Shown: piece by piece, positions 43,124 to 51,969 of the stretch | Layout of the letters: each line of letters opens with the position of its first letter | Position numbering within the stretch: position 1 is the first letter of the stretch | NCBI RefSeq assembly: GCF_031458235.1 | Contig: NZ_JAVDYB010000001.1 | Location: 744,001 to 808,000, forward strand | Origin: Catenuloplanes atrovinosus | Lineage (GTDB): Bacteria; Actinomycetota; Actinomycetes; Mycobacteriales; Micromonosporaceae | Length of the DNA stretch: 64,000 nucleotides | Reading direction: 5' to 3' | The notes under the pieces: generated by a model | Database searches by the model: none | Told to the model about the DNA's origin: nothing | What the model saw: only the letters and a program-made list of their open reading frames with translations | Translations under genes and position numbers: made by a program

Positions 43124-44860
43124 ATGACGAATTTCGCCGTGTGGGCCCCCGACTCACGCGTCCGGCTCCGCCTCGCCGAGGGCGACGTGCGGGAGATGAA
43201 GCGCTCCGAGGACGGCTGGTGGCAGGTCGACGTGCCCGAGGCCGGCCCCGGCACCGACTACACGTTCCTGCTCGGCGACGATGACGACCGCCCGCTGCCG
43301 GACCCGCGCTCCGCGTGGCAGCCGGCCGGCGTGCACGGACCCAGCCGGGTCTACGACCACGCAGCGTTCGCCTGGTCGGACAGCGGCTGGTCCGGCCGGC
43401 AGCTTCCCGGCAGCGTGCTCTACGAGCTGCACGTCGGCACCTTCACGCCGGAGGGCACGTTCGACGCCGCGATCGCCCGCCTCGACCACCTGGTCGAGCT
43501 GGGCGTCGACATGATCGAGCTGCTCCCGGTCGCCGCGTTCAACGGCGACCACAACTGGGGGTACGACGGGGTCTGCTGGTTCGCGCCGCAGGAGAGCTAC
43601 GGCGGCCCCGACGGGCTCAAGCGGCTGGTCGACGCGGCCCACGAGCGCGGCCTGGGGGTGGTCCTCGACGTCGTCTACAACCATTTCGGCCCGTCCGGGG
43701 CCTACGCGCCGATGTTCGCGCCCTACCTGCTGGAGGGCACGCAGACGCCGTGGGGCAGCTCCGTCAACATCGACGGCCCGCGCTCCGACGAGGTCCGCCG
43801 TTACATCATCGACAGCGTGCTGATGTGGCTGCGCGACTACCACCTCGACGGCCTCCGGCTGGACGCGGTGCACGCGCTCGCCGACCGCAGCGCCGTGCAC
43901 CTGCTGGAGGAGATGGCCGCCGAGGTGGAGGCGCTCTCCACCCACCTCGGCCGCCCGCTCTCGCTGATCGCCGAGTCCGACCTCAACGATCCACGCCTGA
44001 TCACCCCGCGCGAGGCCGGGGGTTACGGATTGCACGCGCAGTGGGACGACGACGTGCACCACGCGCTGCACACGCTGCTCACCGGCGAGCGCCAGGGCTA
44101 CTACGCGGACTTCGGCTCGCTGGACTGCCTGGCCACGGTGCTCACCGGCGCGTTCTTCCACGCGGGCACGTTCTCCAGCTTCCGGCAGCGGCGGCACGGG
44201 CGGCAGATCGACCGCTCGCTGGTGCCCGGTCACCGGTTCGTGGCCTACCTGCAGAACCATGACCAGATCGGCAACCGCGCGATCGGCGACCGGCTCTCCA
44301 GCACGCTCTCCCCGGGCCTGCTCAAGGTCGGCGCCACCCTGCTGCTCACCTCGCCGTACACGCCGATGCTGTTCATGGGTGAGGAGTGGGCCGCGACCGC
44401 GCCCTGGCAGTACTTCACCAGTCACCCCGAGCCCGAGCTGGCGACCGCGGTGGCGAACGGGCGGCGGCGCGAGTTCGCCAGTCACGGCTGGGCGGAGAGC
44501 GACATCCCCGACCCGCAGGACCCGGAGACGTTCCGGCGGTCCAAGCTCGACTGGGCCGAGCTGGACAAGCCCGCGCACGCCACCATGCTGGACCTCTACC
44601 GGCGGCTGATCACGCTGCGCCGCTCCCACGCCGCGCTGTCCGAGCCCCGGCTCGACCGGGTCCAGGTCTGGCACGGCAACCAGTACGTCGTGATGCGCCG
44701 TGGCGACTGCGCGGTCGCGGCGAACCTGGCGCCGGTCACGCAGCGGATCAGCCTGCGCGCGGTGCCGCGCGGCGTGCTGCTGGCCACCGAGCCGGGCACG
44801 ATCCTCACCCGCGACGTGGTCGAGCTGCCGCCGGAGAGCGCGGTCGTCGTGTCCCTCTGA
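43124..44860 (+). CDS. treZ: Malto-oligosyltrehalose trehalohydrolase
   Basis: A 578-aa GH13 enzyme that releases trehalose from the TreY product. N-terminal CBM48-like FAVWAPDSRVRLRLAEGDV, then LPVAAFNGDHNWGYDGV, DVVYNHFGPSG, GLRLDAVHAL (nucleophile), LIAESDLNDPRL (acid) and LQNHDQIGNRAIGDRL. It starts 23 bases after treY and ends the operon at a strong terminator. Trehalose made here would act as osmoprotectant or spore/stress reserve. Confidence 0.95.
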   Translation: MTNFAVWAPDSRVRLRLAEGDVREMKRSEDGWWQVDVPEAGPGTDYTFLLGDDDDRPLPDPRSAWQPAGVHGPSRVYDHAAFAWSDSGWSGRQLPGSVLYELHVGTFTPEGTFDAAIARLDHLVELGVDMIELLPVAAFNGDHNWGYDGVCWFAPQESYGGPDGLKRLVDAAHERGLGVVLDVVYNHFGPSGAYAPMFAPYLLEGTQTPWGSSVNIDGPRSDEVRRYIIDSVLMWLRDYHLDGLRLDAVHALADRSAVHLLEEMAAEVEALSTHLGRPLSLIAESDLNDPRLITPREAGGYGLHAQWDDDVHHALHTLLTGERQGYYADFGSLDCLATVLTGAFFHAGTFSSFRQRRHGRQIDRSLVPGHRFVAYLQNHDQIGNRAIGDRLSSTLSPGLLKVGATLLLTSPYTPMLFMGEEWAATAPWQYFTSHPEPELATAVANGRRREFASHGWAESDIPDPQDPETFRRSKLDWAELDKPAHATMLDLYRRLITLRRSHAALSEPRLDRVQVWHGNQYVVMRRGDCAVAANLAPVTQRISLRAVPRGVLLATEPGTILTRDVVELPPESAVVVSL

Positions 44861-44877
44861 ATCTCACCGGTACGACA

Positions 44878-44908
44878 ACGGCCGCGCGGGTCACACCCGC
44901 GCGGCCGT
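44878..44908. terminator. Bidirectional terminator between treZ and the 44920 gene
   Basis: A perfect 14-bp stem (ACGGCCGCGCGGGT with ACCCGCGCGGCCGT), loop CAC, with TT after it on the + strand. It lies between convergent genes. Confidence 0.9.
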
Positions 44909-44919
44909 TTCCGTTCGGG

Positions 44920-46656
44920 TCAGCGGGTCGCGAGCACCGTGACCGCGCTGCTGGTCGGGTCGTCGTCGTCCGAGTCGGTGGCGGTCGCGTCGGCCGGCTC
45001 CTTCGAGCCGACCACCGCGACCACGCGCGGCGCCACCACGGTGGCGCGGCCGGCCACCACGGCACCCGGCGCGGTCACCGCGGCCCGCGCCGAGACGGTC
45101 GGCGCGTCGCCGGTGGTCTCCACGACCTCGTCCGCGACGCGCGGCACCGGGATGCCCGGCACGGTCCGCAGCGGCACCCGGGCGATGCCCATCACCGGCA
45201 GCGAGGCCGGCTCCAGCGCGGCCGCGTCCTCCGGCGAGGCGTCCTCGGCCCGGGACGCGGCGGCCTCGATCTCGGCCTGCGCGGCCGCCACGACCGCGCT
45301 CGCCTCGATCTCCCACTCGACGGTGCTGTCGGCGTCCGCGGCGGTGGTGCTCTCCGCGACCTCCTCGGCGTCCACCGTATCCGTGGTGTCCGTGGCCTCC
45401 GCGGCGTCCTGGGTGGACGCCGCCACCGCGGCGGCGATCACGGTCAGGTCGCTGGTCGCCTCGACGTCCTCGGTGGTCCCGGCCACGGTGGACGCCTCGG
45501 CCCCGGCCGTCGCGGTGACCGGTGCGGACGCGACCGCCTCGGCGGGCACGCCGGCCGTGGCCGCCGTCACCGGCTCGCCGGTCGTGGCAGCCACCGATGC
45601 GGACGCCGCCGCCGTGAGCGCGGTGAGGTCCGTCGTCGCCTCGATGTCCTCGGCGACCACCGGCGCGACGGCCGCGACCGGCAGCGGCACGGTCTCGATC
45701 GCCGGCGCCGGAGCACCGGCCGCCGGCGTGGCCGGCAGCACCACGCGGCGGACGCGCCGGACGCCGCCCGGCCGCGGCAGCCGCATCGCGCCGACCCGGG
45801 CCAGCATCGCCGCGACGCCCTTCGGCGCGGCGGCCTCCGCGGCCGCCAGCGACGCCTTCAGCTCCGCCTCGGTCGCCTCCTGCGCCAGGCTGGTCTTGGC
45901 GGCGGACGCGGTCGCGGCCACCTCCCACGCGCGGCGCTCCACCCGGGTCGCCTCCTGGTACGCCGCGGCCAGCCGCTCCTGCGCCAGGCGCAGCAGCGAC
46001 CGCTCGTGCTCCAGCGGGGACACGCTCGGCGCCCACTCGCCCGCGAACGTGAGCACGGTGCTCAGCTGGTCGTACCGGATCTCTCCACGGTGGAACGCGC
46101 GGGTCGCGGCGCGCCGCAGGTGCCGGCGCCGCTCCTCCAACTCGTCCGCGCTCGGCTCCGCACTGGACTGTTCGATCTCGTCCACCACGGACGGGAACAC
46201 GGCGGCCTTGTTCGCCCGCTCGGCCGCCTCGGTCGCCACCTGGAGCGCGCGCCACACCGACTGCTGGATGCGCTCGGCCGCCTCCCACTCGGTGCGGCAG
46301 CGGGCCGCGGTCTGCTCCGCGTGCAGCGCCGCGGTGGTGACCTCGTTCGCGTACCGCTGGAGCTCCTCGAGCGTGGTCAGCCGCGCCTCGCCGGGCAGCG
46401 GCTTGGAGACCACGGCCTCGGTGGGCACGCCGGCGCGGGCCGCGGCGGCCCGCGCGGCGCGCAGGCGGCGGCGGTGCCGGCGGCGATGACGCCGGTACTC
46501 CCGCTGCTCCGCGACCGCCTCCCGGTCCCGGTTGAGCAGGGACAGGCCGAGGAGCGCGAGCATCGCGAAGGCGAAGAAGGCCAGCCAGGTCAGCGTGGCC
46601 GTACGACCGAGTCCGAGGACCTCGTCGATGTTGGCCTGCTGGAAGAAGCCGTCCAT
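44920..46656 (-). CDS. Membrane-anchored coiled-coil protein with long Ala/Thr/Glu-rich tail
   Basis: A 578-aa protein I cannot assign. One membrane helix at about 22-42 (ATLTWLAFFAFAMLALLGLSLL) is followed by a very basic stretch (YRRHRRRHRRRLRAARAAAA). Residues about 90-290 are alpha-helical with heptad character (HAEQTAARCRTEWEAAERIQ). The last 270 residues are low complexity, rich in Ala, Thr, Val and Glu, with repeated DLT and VEATSDLTV-like pieces. It may be a structural or scaffold protein on the inner membrane face. Composition follows genome GC and gives no sign of transfer. Confidence 0.7.
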   Translation of the reverse strand: MDGFFQQANIDEVLGLGRTATLTWLAFFAFAMLALLGLSLLNRDREAVAEQREYRRHRRRHRRRLRAARAAAARAGVPTEAVVSKPLPGEARLTTLEELQRYANEVTTAALHAEQTAARCRTEWEAAERIQQSVWRALQVATEAAERANKAAVFPSVVDEIEQSSAEPSADELEERRRHLRRAATRAFHRGEIRYDQLSTVLTFAGEWAPSVSPLEHERSLLRLAQERLAAAYQEATRVERRAWEVAATASAAKTSLAQEATEAELKASLAAAEAAAPKGVAAMLARVGAMRLPRPGGVRRVRRVVLPATPAAGAPAPAIETVPLPVAAVAPVVAEDIEATTDLTALTAAASASVAATTGEPVTAATAGVPAEAVASAPVTATAGAEASTVAGTTEDVEATSDLTVIAAAVAASTQDAAEATDTTDTVDAEEVAESTTAADADSTVEWEIEASAVVAAAQAEIEAAASRAEDASPEDAAALEPASLPVMGIARVPLRTVPGIPVPRVADEVVETTGDAPTVSARAAVTAPGAVVAGRATVVAPRVVAVVGSKEPADATATDSDDDDPTSSAVTVLATR

Positions 46657-46789
46657 GTCATGAACCTCATCGGTGAGGAATGGCGGTGGAGCCCGGGGGG
46701 ACCGGGAAGACAGGTGGCATCACCGCGCGGCGGCGACACGGTCACGTGGAGGTGCGGCTATGGTCACAGGATGTGACAGCAGCGAGGCG

Positions 46790-47287
46790 TCAGACGAGTC
46801 GTAACGGCGGCGCCCGATCGCCGCGCGGCCCGTCGAGCGCGGCGGGGGCGGATGCCCGGCGACTCTCCGGAGCCGTGGCCAGCAGCAGCGCCGCGATCAC
46901 CAGCAGCGGCAGCGCGCCCGGCAGTGCGGGTGGCGTGTCGCCCGGGAGGGGCGCGTGGACGACGTCGACGGCGGAGCCCGCCGGGGTGGTCCCGGTCGGC
47001 TCGGCCCCGGCCGGCACCAGATCGATGCCGCCCGCCGGAGCGGTCGCGACGATCGCGGGCGCCGACGAGGCATCCGTGGTGGTGGATGGCCACCCGCCGG
47101 TGAAGGCGAGCACGAAGAGTGCGAACGCCCCGGCCAGGCGCAGCGTGCGCCGGGTCACCCAGGTGAGGCGTCCGGAGCGGATGGCAACTGGCACGAAACA
47201 AAGGTACCGCCGGTCACCACGGCTCGCAGGGTTCGTGACCCTGCGGGTGATGACCAGCACTCCGGCGTGTTGCTCTTGGTGTGTCAT
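46790..47287 (-). CDS. Small membrane protein of unknown function
   Basis: A 165-aa protein with two hydrophobic segments (LRLAGAFALFVLAFTGGW and GALPLLVIAALLLATA) around a Pro/Ala/Thr-rich extracytoplasmic loop. No family recognised. ATG 47287 has AGAGG about 5 bases upstream; however a perfect 8-bp hairpin (47225-47245) lies within its first codons, so the GTG at 47194, which leaves the hairpin in the leader, is a real alternative. It is read in the same direction as the 44920-46656 gene, which follows after 133 bases. Confidence 0.55.
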   Translation of the reverse strand: MTHQEQHAGVLVITRRVTNPASRGDRRYLCFVPVAIRSGRLTWVTRRTLRLAGAFALFVLAFTGGWPSTTTDASSAPAIVATAPAGGIDLVPAGAEPTGTTPAGSAVDVVHAPLPGDTPPALPGALPLLVIAALLLATAPESRRASAPAALDGPRGDRAPPLRLV

Positions 47288-47353
47288 GGCACCTCTGGTA
47301 AAGCGCCGAAACTCGGAGAATGATCAAAAACCATCGGGGGTACGGGGGAAGCC

Positions 47354-48310
47354 GTGACGGTATACGGAATCCACAACTCGCATGAACAGATCGGGCCGGC
47401 CGCGCTCCTCGACTTCGTGACCAGGGCAGAGTCGGCCGGTTTCGCCGCCGCCATGTCATCCGACCACTTCTCGCCGTGGAGCGCCCGGCAGGGCCAGTCC
47501 GCGTTCGCCTGGAGCTGGCTGGGCGCCGCGATGCAGGCCACCTCGCTCCCGTTCGGCATCGTCAACGCGCCGGGCCAGCGCTACCACCCGGCGATCATCG
47601 CGCAGGCGATCGGCACGCTCGGCGCCATGTTCCCGGGCCGGTTCTGGGCGGCGCTCGGCACCGGCGAGGCCAGCAACGAGCACATCACCGGCGACCCGTG
47701 GCCGCGCAAGGACGTGCGCACCGCCCGGCTGCGCGAGTGCGTGGACGTGATCCGCGCGCTGCTGGCCGGCGAGGAGGTCAGCCACGACGGCCTGGTCCGG
47801 GTGGACCGGGCGCGGCTGTGGTCCCGCCCGGAGGTGACGCCGAAGCTGGTCGGCGCCGCGGTGAGCGTGGAGACCGCGCGCTGGTGCGCGGAGTGGGCGG
47901 ACGGGCTGATCACCGTGAACGCGCCGGGCGAGCACCTGCGCCGCATGATCGACGCGTACCGGGAGGCGGGCGGCAAGGGCGCGCTGCACCTCCAGGTGCA
48001 CCTCTCCTGGGACCCGTCCCCGGAGCGGGCCGAGGCGATCGCGCTGGACCAGTGGCGCAGCAACGTGTTCCCGCCGCCGGTGTGCTGGGACCTGGACACC
48101 GCGGAGGCGTTCGACGTGGTCTCCGAGCGGGTCGGCATCGAGCAGGTGCGCGAGGTCGTCAACGTCTCCGCCGACCTCGGCGAACACCTCGAACTGCTCC
48201 GCGGGTACGCGGATCTGGGCTTCGACGAGATCTACCTGCACCACGTGGGCCAGGACCTGCGCGAGTTCATCGATACGTTCGGCGAGAAGGTGCTGCCGCA
48301 GCTCGATTAG
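47354..48310 (+). CDS. Luciferase-like (LLM class) flavin oxidoreductase
   Basis: A 318-aa bacterial-luciferase-fold oxidoreductase. SSDHFSPWSARQGQSAFAWS and AALGTGEASNEHITG are typical of the F420/FMN-dependent LLM group; the overall sequence most resembles the subgroup described as non-F420 flavin enzymes (TIGR03885-like, from memory). Substrate unknown. GTG 47354 follows GGGGGAAG by 5 bases. It stands alone between unrelated genes. Confidence 0.85.
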   Translation: MTVYGIHNSHEQIGPAALLDFVTRAESAGFAAAMSSDHFSPWSARQGQSAFAWSWLGAAMQATSLPFGIVNAPGQRYHPAIIAQAIGTLGAMFPGRFWAALGTGEASNEHITGDPWPRKDVRTARLRECVDVIRALLAGEEVSHDGLVRVDRARLWSRPEVTPKLVGAAVSVETARWCAEWADGLITVNAPGEHLRRMIDAYREAGGKGALHLQVHLSWDPSPERAEAIALDQWRSNVFPPPVCWDLDTAEAFDVVSERVGIEQVREVVNVSADLGEHLELLRGYADLGFDEIYLHHVGQDLREFIDTFGEKVLPQLD

Positions 48311-48475
48311 TCGTTTTTCAGACCTGCGATTCACCGGTATGGGGGCAACTTGGCGATATGCCCCGATGTGTCGGTTGCATGGGCGTTTCCCACGGGTTAG
48401 GAATACCGGGCGCAACGACGCGACTGCGATCCGCGTCACCCCGAATACTCCGCCCCCGTACGAAGGAACCCGCCG

Positions 48476-50737
48476 ATGCGCCCCTCCGACTCATCCGCCG
48501 GCGCCCCGGCCACCGACCCGGCCGGGGCGCCACCGCCCCGCCAGATCGGCGGCGCCTACGCGCTGCAGGAGGAGATCGGCGGCGGTGCGACCGGCACGGT
48601 CTGGCGCGCGCTCGAGTCCTCCACCGGCGAACAGGTCGCGATCAAGCTGCTCCGCGACGACCTGGCCGGCGAACCGAAGATCGTCATGCGGTTCGTGCAG
48701 GAGCGGGCGATCCTGCGCATGCTCCGCCACCCGCACATCGTCCCGGTTCGCGAGCTGCTCACCGTCGGCCCGTCCCTGGGGCTGGTGATGGACCTGATCC
48801 CGGGCGGCAGCCTGCGCCGCCGGCTGCGTGTCGCCGGCACGTTGCCGCCCGCCGAGGCCGCGGTCGTGCTCGGCCAGACCGCGGCGGCGCTCAGCCACGC
48901 CCACCGTCGCGGCGTCGTGCACCGCGACCTCAAGCCGGACAACATCCTGCTCACCCGCCCCGGCGCGCCCGACCCGACGGTGCGCCTCACCGACTTCGGC
49001 GTGGCCCGCGTGCTGCACGGCACCCGCCTCACCACCACCGGCGCCGTGATCGGCACGCCCAGCTACCTCGCACCCGAGGTGATCGCGGGCGGCCGTCCCA
49101 CCCCCGCCGCGGACGTCTACGCGCTCGGCGTGGTCCTGTTCGAGCTGCTGCTGGGCCGGCCCCCGTTCGCGGGCGTGACCCCGTACGCGGCGCTCAGCGG
49201 CATCTCCCCGGTGCGCCCGCCGTCCGTACCCCCGGAGGCCTGGCACATCATCGAGTCCTGCCTCGCCGGCGACCCCAGCCACCGCCCCACCGCCGCCGAA
49301 CTCATCGACCGCTTCCGCCACCTGGCCGACGCCACGGCCGGCCTGGACGCGCTCGACCCGCTCGACGCCCTCACCGGCGACTTCATCCCCGCGGTCGCGC
49401 ACCTTCCCCGACAGGCCGGCCCCTCCGCCCCGCCGGCCGGCCCGCTCCCGCCGGACGTCCCCGCGCCGGCCGGTTCACGCCCCTCGACCGGCGGCCCCGC
49501 GCCGGCCGATCCCCTCCCGTCGGCCGGTGATGCCGACCCGGCGGACGGCCCTGTCTCCGCTGGAGTTCCGGACTCGGCGGCCGGCTCCGCGTCGGCCGGC
49601 GATCCCGCCCCGACCGGTGGCGCCGCGCCGGCCGGGGTTTCCGGGCCGGCTGCCGGTGCCGCGTTCGCCGGCTCTTCCGCGCCGGCCGATGGTCGCGAGC
49701 CGGCCGTCGTCCCGCCGCCGGCGCACGATTCCGGGGCGGCTGCCGGTCCCGGATCGGCCGGTGAGCTCGCCGGTCGGTCCGGTTCCGCTGGTGGCCCGGT
49801 GGCAGCCGGCGGCGCCGGGCCGGCGGGCCACCCCGCGGCGGCCGGTGGGGGAGCGGACGGCTCGGCGCCCGGCGGCGGCAGGGCCGACAGCGACGGCGTG
49901 GGTGTCAACGACCACGGCGGCGCGAACGACGGCGAGGGCGTGGCCGATGGCGACGCCACGGCCCCCGTGGAGAACGAGCGCCGGCGGCGGGTACCCGGGC
50001 GGCGGCGGAGCCGGCCCGGTGTGGCCGCCGGGCGGTTGCGCCGCCGGGTGGCCGGGCCGCTGGCCGGGCTGGCCGCGATCGCGGTGCTCGGTGGGGCGGT
50101 CGCGCTCGCGATCCGGCACAACGCGGAGGCCCGGCACTACGCCGTCGCCGCGCCGGCCACCACGACGGCCGAGCCGAGGCCGGTGGCGCCGCCGCCGAAG
50201 AGTCCGGCGCCGGCCGTGCACGCGCCGCGCCAGGTGCCCACGGCCGCCACCGCACCGCCCACGCCGGCCGCCGCGCCGACCAGCGTCCCGGCGCGGCCGG
50301 TCACCCGCACCGCCGCACCGGCCGCCACCAGCGGGCCGGTCGCCACGCCGGAGGCGGTCACCTACACCTGGGGGCCGACCCGCTGCGAGTCCGTGATGCA
50401 GTGGGCCACCACCCGGCCCGCGGTGATCCAGACCTGTTACGCGATCGGGCCGGCCGTGCGGCTCAGCGGCGTGATCTCCGCGCTCCCCGGCGCGTCCGTC
50501 ACGGTCTCGCTGCACCTGGTGGAGGAGTCCTCCGGCCGCACCGTGGCGGGCCCCTACACCTGCCCCAAGGTCACCTTCACCCGGGACGACATCCAGCACT
50601 CCTGCGGCGGGTTCGAGGCCGCCGTGACGCGCGGCCGCCGCTACGCCGTGGTGCAGACCTGGCGCTCCTCCTCGCAGGCCTACGGCGGGCTCGCGCCCGG
50701 CACGGCGCGCACCGCGTTCTTCACCGTCCCAGGCTGA
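48476..50737 (+). CDS. Membrane Ser/Thr protein kinase (PknB-like)
   Basis: A 753-aa receptor kinase. Kinase domain about 28-285: glycine loop IGGGATGTVW, Lys57 (VAIKLL), HRDLKPDN (Asp151), DFG (173-175), APE (199-201). Then about 210 residues of low-complexity Pro/Ala/Gly/Ser (e.g. ADPLPSAGDADPADGP), a basic stretch, a membrane helix at about 525-545 and an extracytoplasmic C-terminal domain with four cysteines (RCESVMQW, QTCYAIG, YTCPKVTF, SCGGFEA). No PASTA repeats. Signal sensed is unknown. The 3' end, including the stop codon, is part of a 15-bp tandem repeat. Confidence 0.92.
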   Translation: MRPSDSSAGAPATDPAGAPPPRQIGGAYALQEEIGGGATGTVWRALESSTGEQVAIKLLRDDLAGEPKIVMRFVQERAILRMLRHPHIVPVRELLTVGPSLGLVMDLIPGGSLRRRLRVAGTLPPAEAAVVLGQTAAALSHAHRRGVVHRDLKPDNILLTRPGAPDPTVRLTDFGVARVLHGTRLTTTGAVIGTPSYLAPEVIAGGRPTPAADVYALGVVLFELLLGRPPFAGVTPYAALSGISPVRPPSVPPEAWHIIESCLAGDPSHRPTAAELIDRFRHLADATAGLDALDPLDALTGDFIPAVAHLPRQAGPSAPPAGPLPPDVPAPAGSRPSTGGPAPADPLPSAGDADPADGPVSAGVPDSAAGSASAGDPAPTGGAAPAGVSGPAAGAAFAGSSAPADGREPAVVPPPAHDSGAAAGPGSAGELAGRSGSAGGPVAAGGAGPAGHPAAAGGGADGSAPGGGRADSDGVGVNDHGGANDGEGVADGDATAPVENERRRRVPGRRRSRPGVAAGRLRRRVAGPLAGLAAIAVLGGAVALAIRHNAEARHYAVAAPATTTAEPRPVAPPPKSPAPAVHAPRQVPTAATAPPTPAAAPTSVPARPVTRTAAPAATSGPVATPEAVTYTWGPTRCESVMQWATTRPAVIQTCYAIGPAVRLSGVISALPGASVTVSLHLVEESSGRTVAGPYTCPKVTFTRDDIQHSCGGFEAAVTRGRRYAVVQTWRSSSQAYGGLAPGTARTAFFTVPG

Positions 50738-50846
50738 ACCGTCCCAGGCTGAACCGTCCGGGGCCGAACCGTCCGGGGCCGAACCGTCCGGGACCGAACC
50801 GTCCAGGGGCGAACCGTCCCGGGGGACGAACCGTCCCGGGGGACGA
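50723..50846 (+). repeat. Eight 15-17 bp tandem units at the kinase 3' end
   Basis: Units start ACCGTCC at 50723, 50738, 50753, 50768, 50783, 50798, 50813 and 50830. The first two are identical (ACCGTCCCAGGCTGA) and the first ends with the kinase TGA stop, so the repeat grew from the last codons of the gene. The array fills the gap to the convergent LacI gene. Confidence 0.9.
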
Positions 50847-50860
50847 GCCGGCCCGCCGGC

Positions 50861-51892
50861 TCAGGCGGACTCGCGGACGATCAGGTTCGGCTGGAAGATC
50901 ACGGAGCGGGGGAGGCGGGTCGGGTCGTCGATCGTCGCCAGCAGCAGGCGCGCCATCTCCGCGGACATCTCCTCGACCGGCTGCCGGACCGTGGTCAGCC
51001 GTGGACGGCAGGCCAGCGCCGCGCTGCTGTCGTCGAAGCCGACCACCGCGATGTCCTCCGGCACGCGCCGGCCCAGCTCGTGCAGCGCGGCCAGCGCCCC
51101 CTCGGCCATCACGTCGCTGGCGACGAACAGGCCGTCCAGGTCCGGGTGCTTGAGGAGCAGGTCCCGCGTGACCCGTTCCGCCTGGGCGCGGGTGAAGTCG
51201 CCCTCCGCGTACGGCGCGTCCACCCCGGCCGCGCCCAGGAACCCGTCGTGCCGGTCGTGGCCGGCCTGGGTGTCGAGCGGGCCGCTGACCGTGCCGATCC
51301 GGGTCCGGCCCAACGAGCGCAGGTGCGCCACCGCCAGCCGCGCGCCGGCGCGCTGGTCCACGTCGGTGTGGCTGAGCGGGACCGGGTAGCCGGGCCGCGC
51401 GGACATGACCGTGGGGATGCCGAGGTCGGAGAGCTGGCGCGGGATCGGATCCTCACTGTGGCTGGAGATCAGCAGCACGCCGTCCACGTGTCCCTGGCGC
51501 AGGTAGCGCACGACCAGGTGGTGCGCGGGCGGGTCGGCCGGGATGATCACCAGGTGGATGCCGCGCGGGCGGAGCACGTCCTGCGCGCCCGCGGTCACCC
51601 GGCCGAAGAACGGGTCCGTGAACACCCGGTTCAGGAACGGCGCCTCGTACTCGCGGTCCGGCTCGGAGATGACCAGCGCGATCGAGTTCGTGCTGCGGGT
51701 GACGAGCGAGCGGGCGGCCAGGTTCGGCACGTACCCGATCTCGGCGATCGCGCGCTCCACCGCGGCCCGGATTCGCGGATCGACCGTGGGCACCGCGTTG
51801 ATCACGCGGGACACCGTGGCCCGGGAGACGCCGGCGGCCTCGGCGACCGCTTCCAGGGTGGGTGGGCGGGAGTCACGCGACGTCCGGGGCAT
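50861..51892 (-). CDS. LacI-family transcriptional regulator
   Basis: A 343-aa sugar-responsive repressor. The DNA-binding head is TLEAVAEAAGVSRATVSRVI followed by the hinge VERAIAEIGYVPNLAARSLV; the rest is a periplasmic-binding-like core for a sugar effector. It lies next to the GH16-DUF1996 operon, whose promoter carries AGCGCT-centred palindromes like those bound by CebR-type LacI proteins, so it probably represses that operon until beta-glucan sugars appear. ATG 51892 is used; upstream residues look non-coding. Confidence 0.92.
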   Translation of the reverse strand: MPRTSRDSRPPTLEAVAEAAGVSRATVSRVINAVPTVDPRIRAAVERAIAEIGYVPNLAARSLVTRSTNSIALVISEPDREYEAPFLNRVFTDPFFGRVTAGAQDVLRPRGIHLVIIPADPPAHHLVVRYLRQGHVDGVLLISSHSEDPIPRQLSDLGIPTVMSARPGYPVPLSHTDVDQRAGARLAVAHLRSLGRTRIGTVSGPLDTQAGHDRHDGFLGAAGVDAPYAEGDFTRAQAERVTRDLLLKHPDLDGLFVASDVMAEGALAALHELGRRVPEDIAVVGFDDSSAALACRPRLTTVRQPVEEMSAEMARLLLATIDDPTRLPRSVIFQPNLIVRESA

Positions 51893-51914
51893 GAAGCTCT
51901 TTATACATCGGGAG

Positions 51915-51961
51915 GGCGCTCCCGTTCGTACCCGCGAAGGCCGGGTGCGAACGGGAGCGCC
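51915..51961 (-). terminator. Terminator of the GH16-DUF1996 operon
   Basis: 19-base arms (51915-51933 and 51943-51961) pair with one mismatch around a 9-base loop. It starts 8 bases after the DUF1996 stop and before the LacI start. Confidence 0.85.
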
Positions 51962-51969
51962 GGGACGGA

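Noticed and set aside
47225-47245. Possible tRNA arm or terminator
   Set aside because: Only an isolated 8-bp hairpin; no cloverleaf, and no gene ends there.
51910-51923. GGGAGGGCGCTCCC as a fourth LacI operator
   Set aside because: Its centre is two bases longer than in the AGCGCT sites, and it overlaps the arm of the operon terminator, which explains it.
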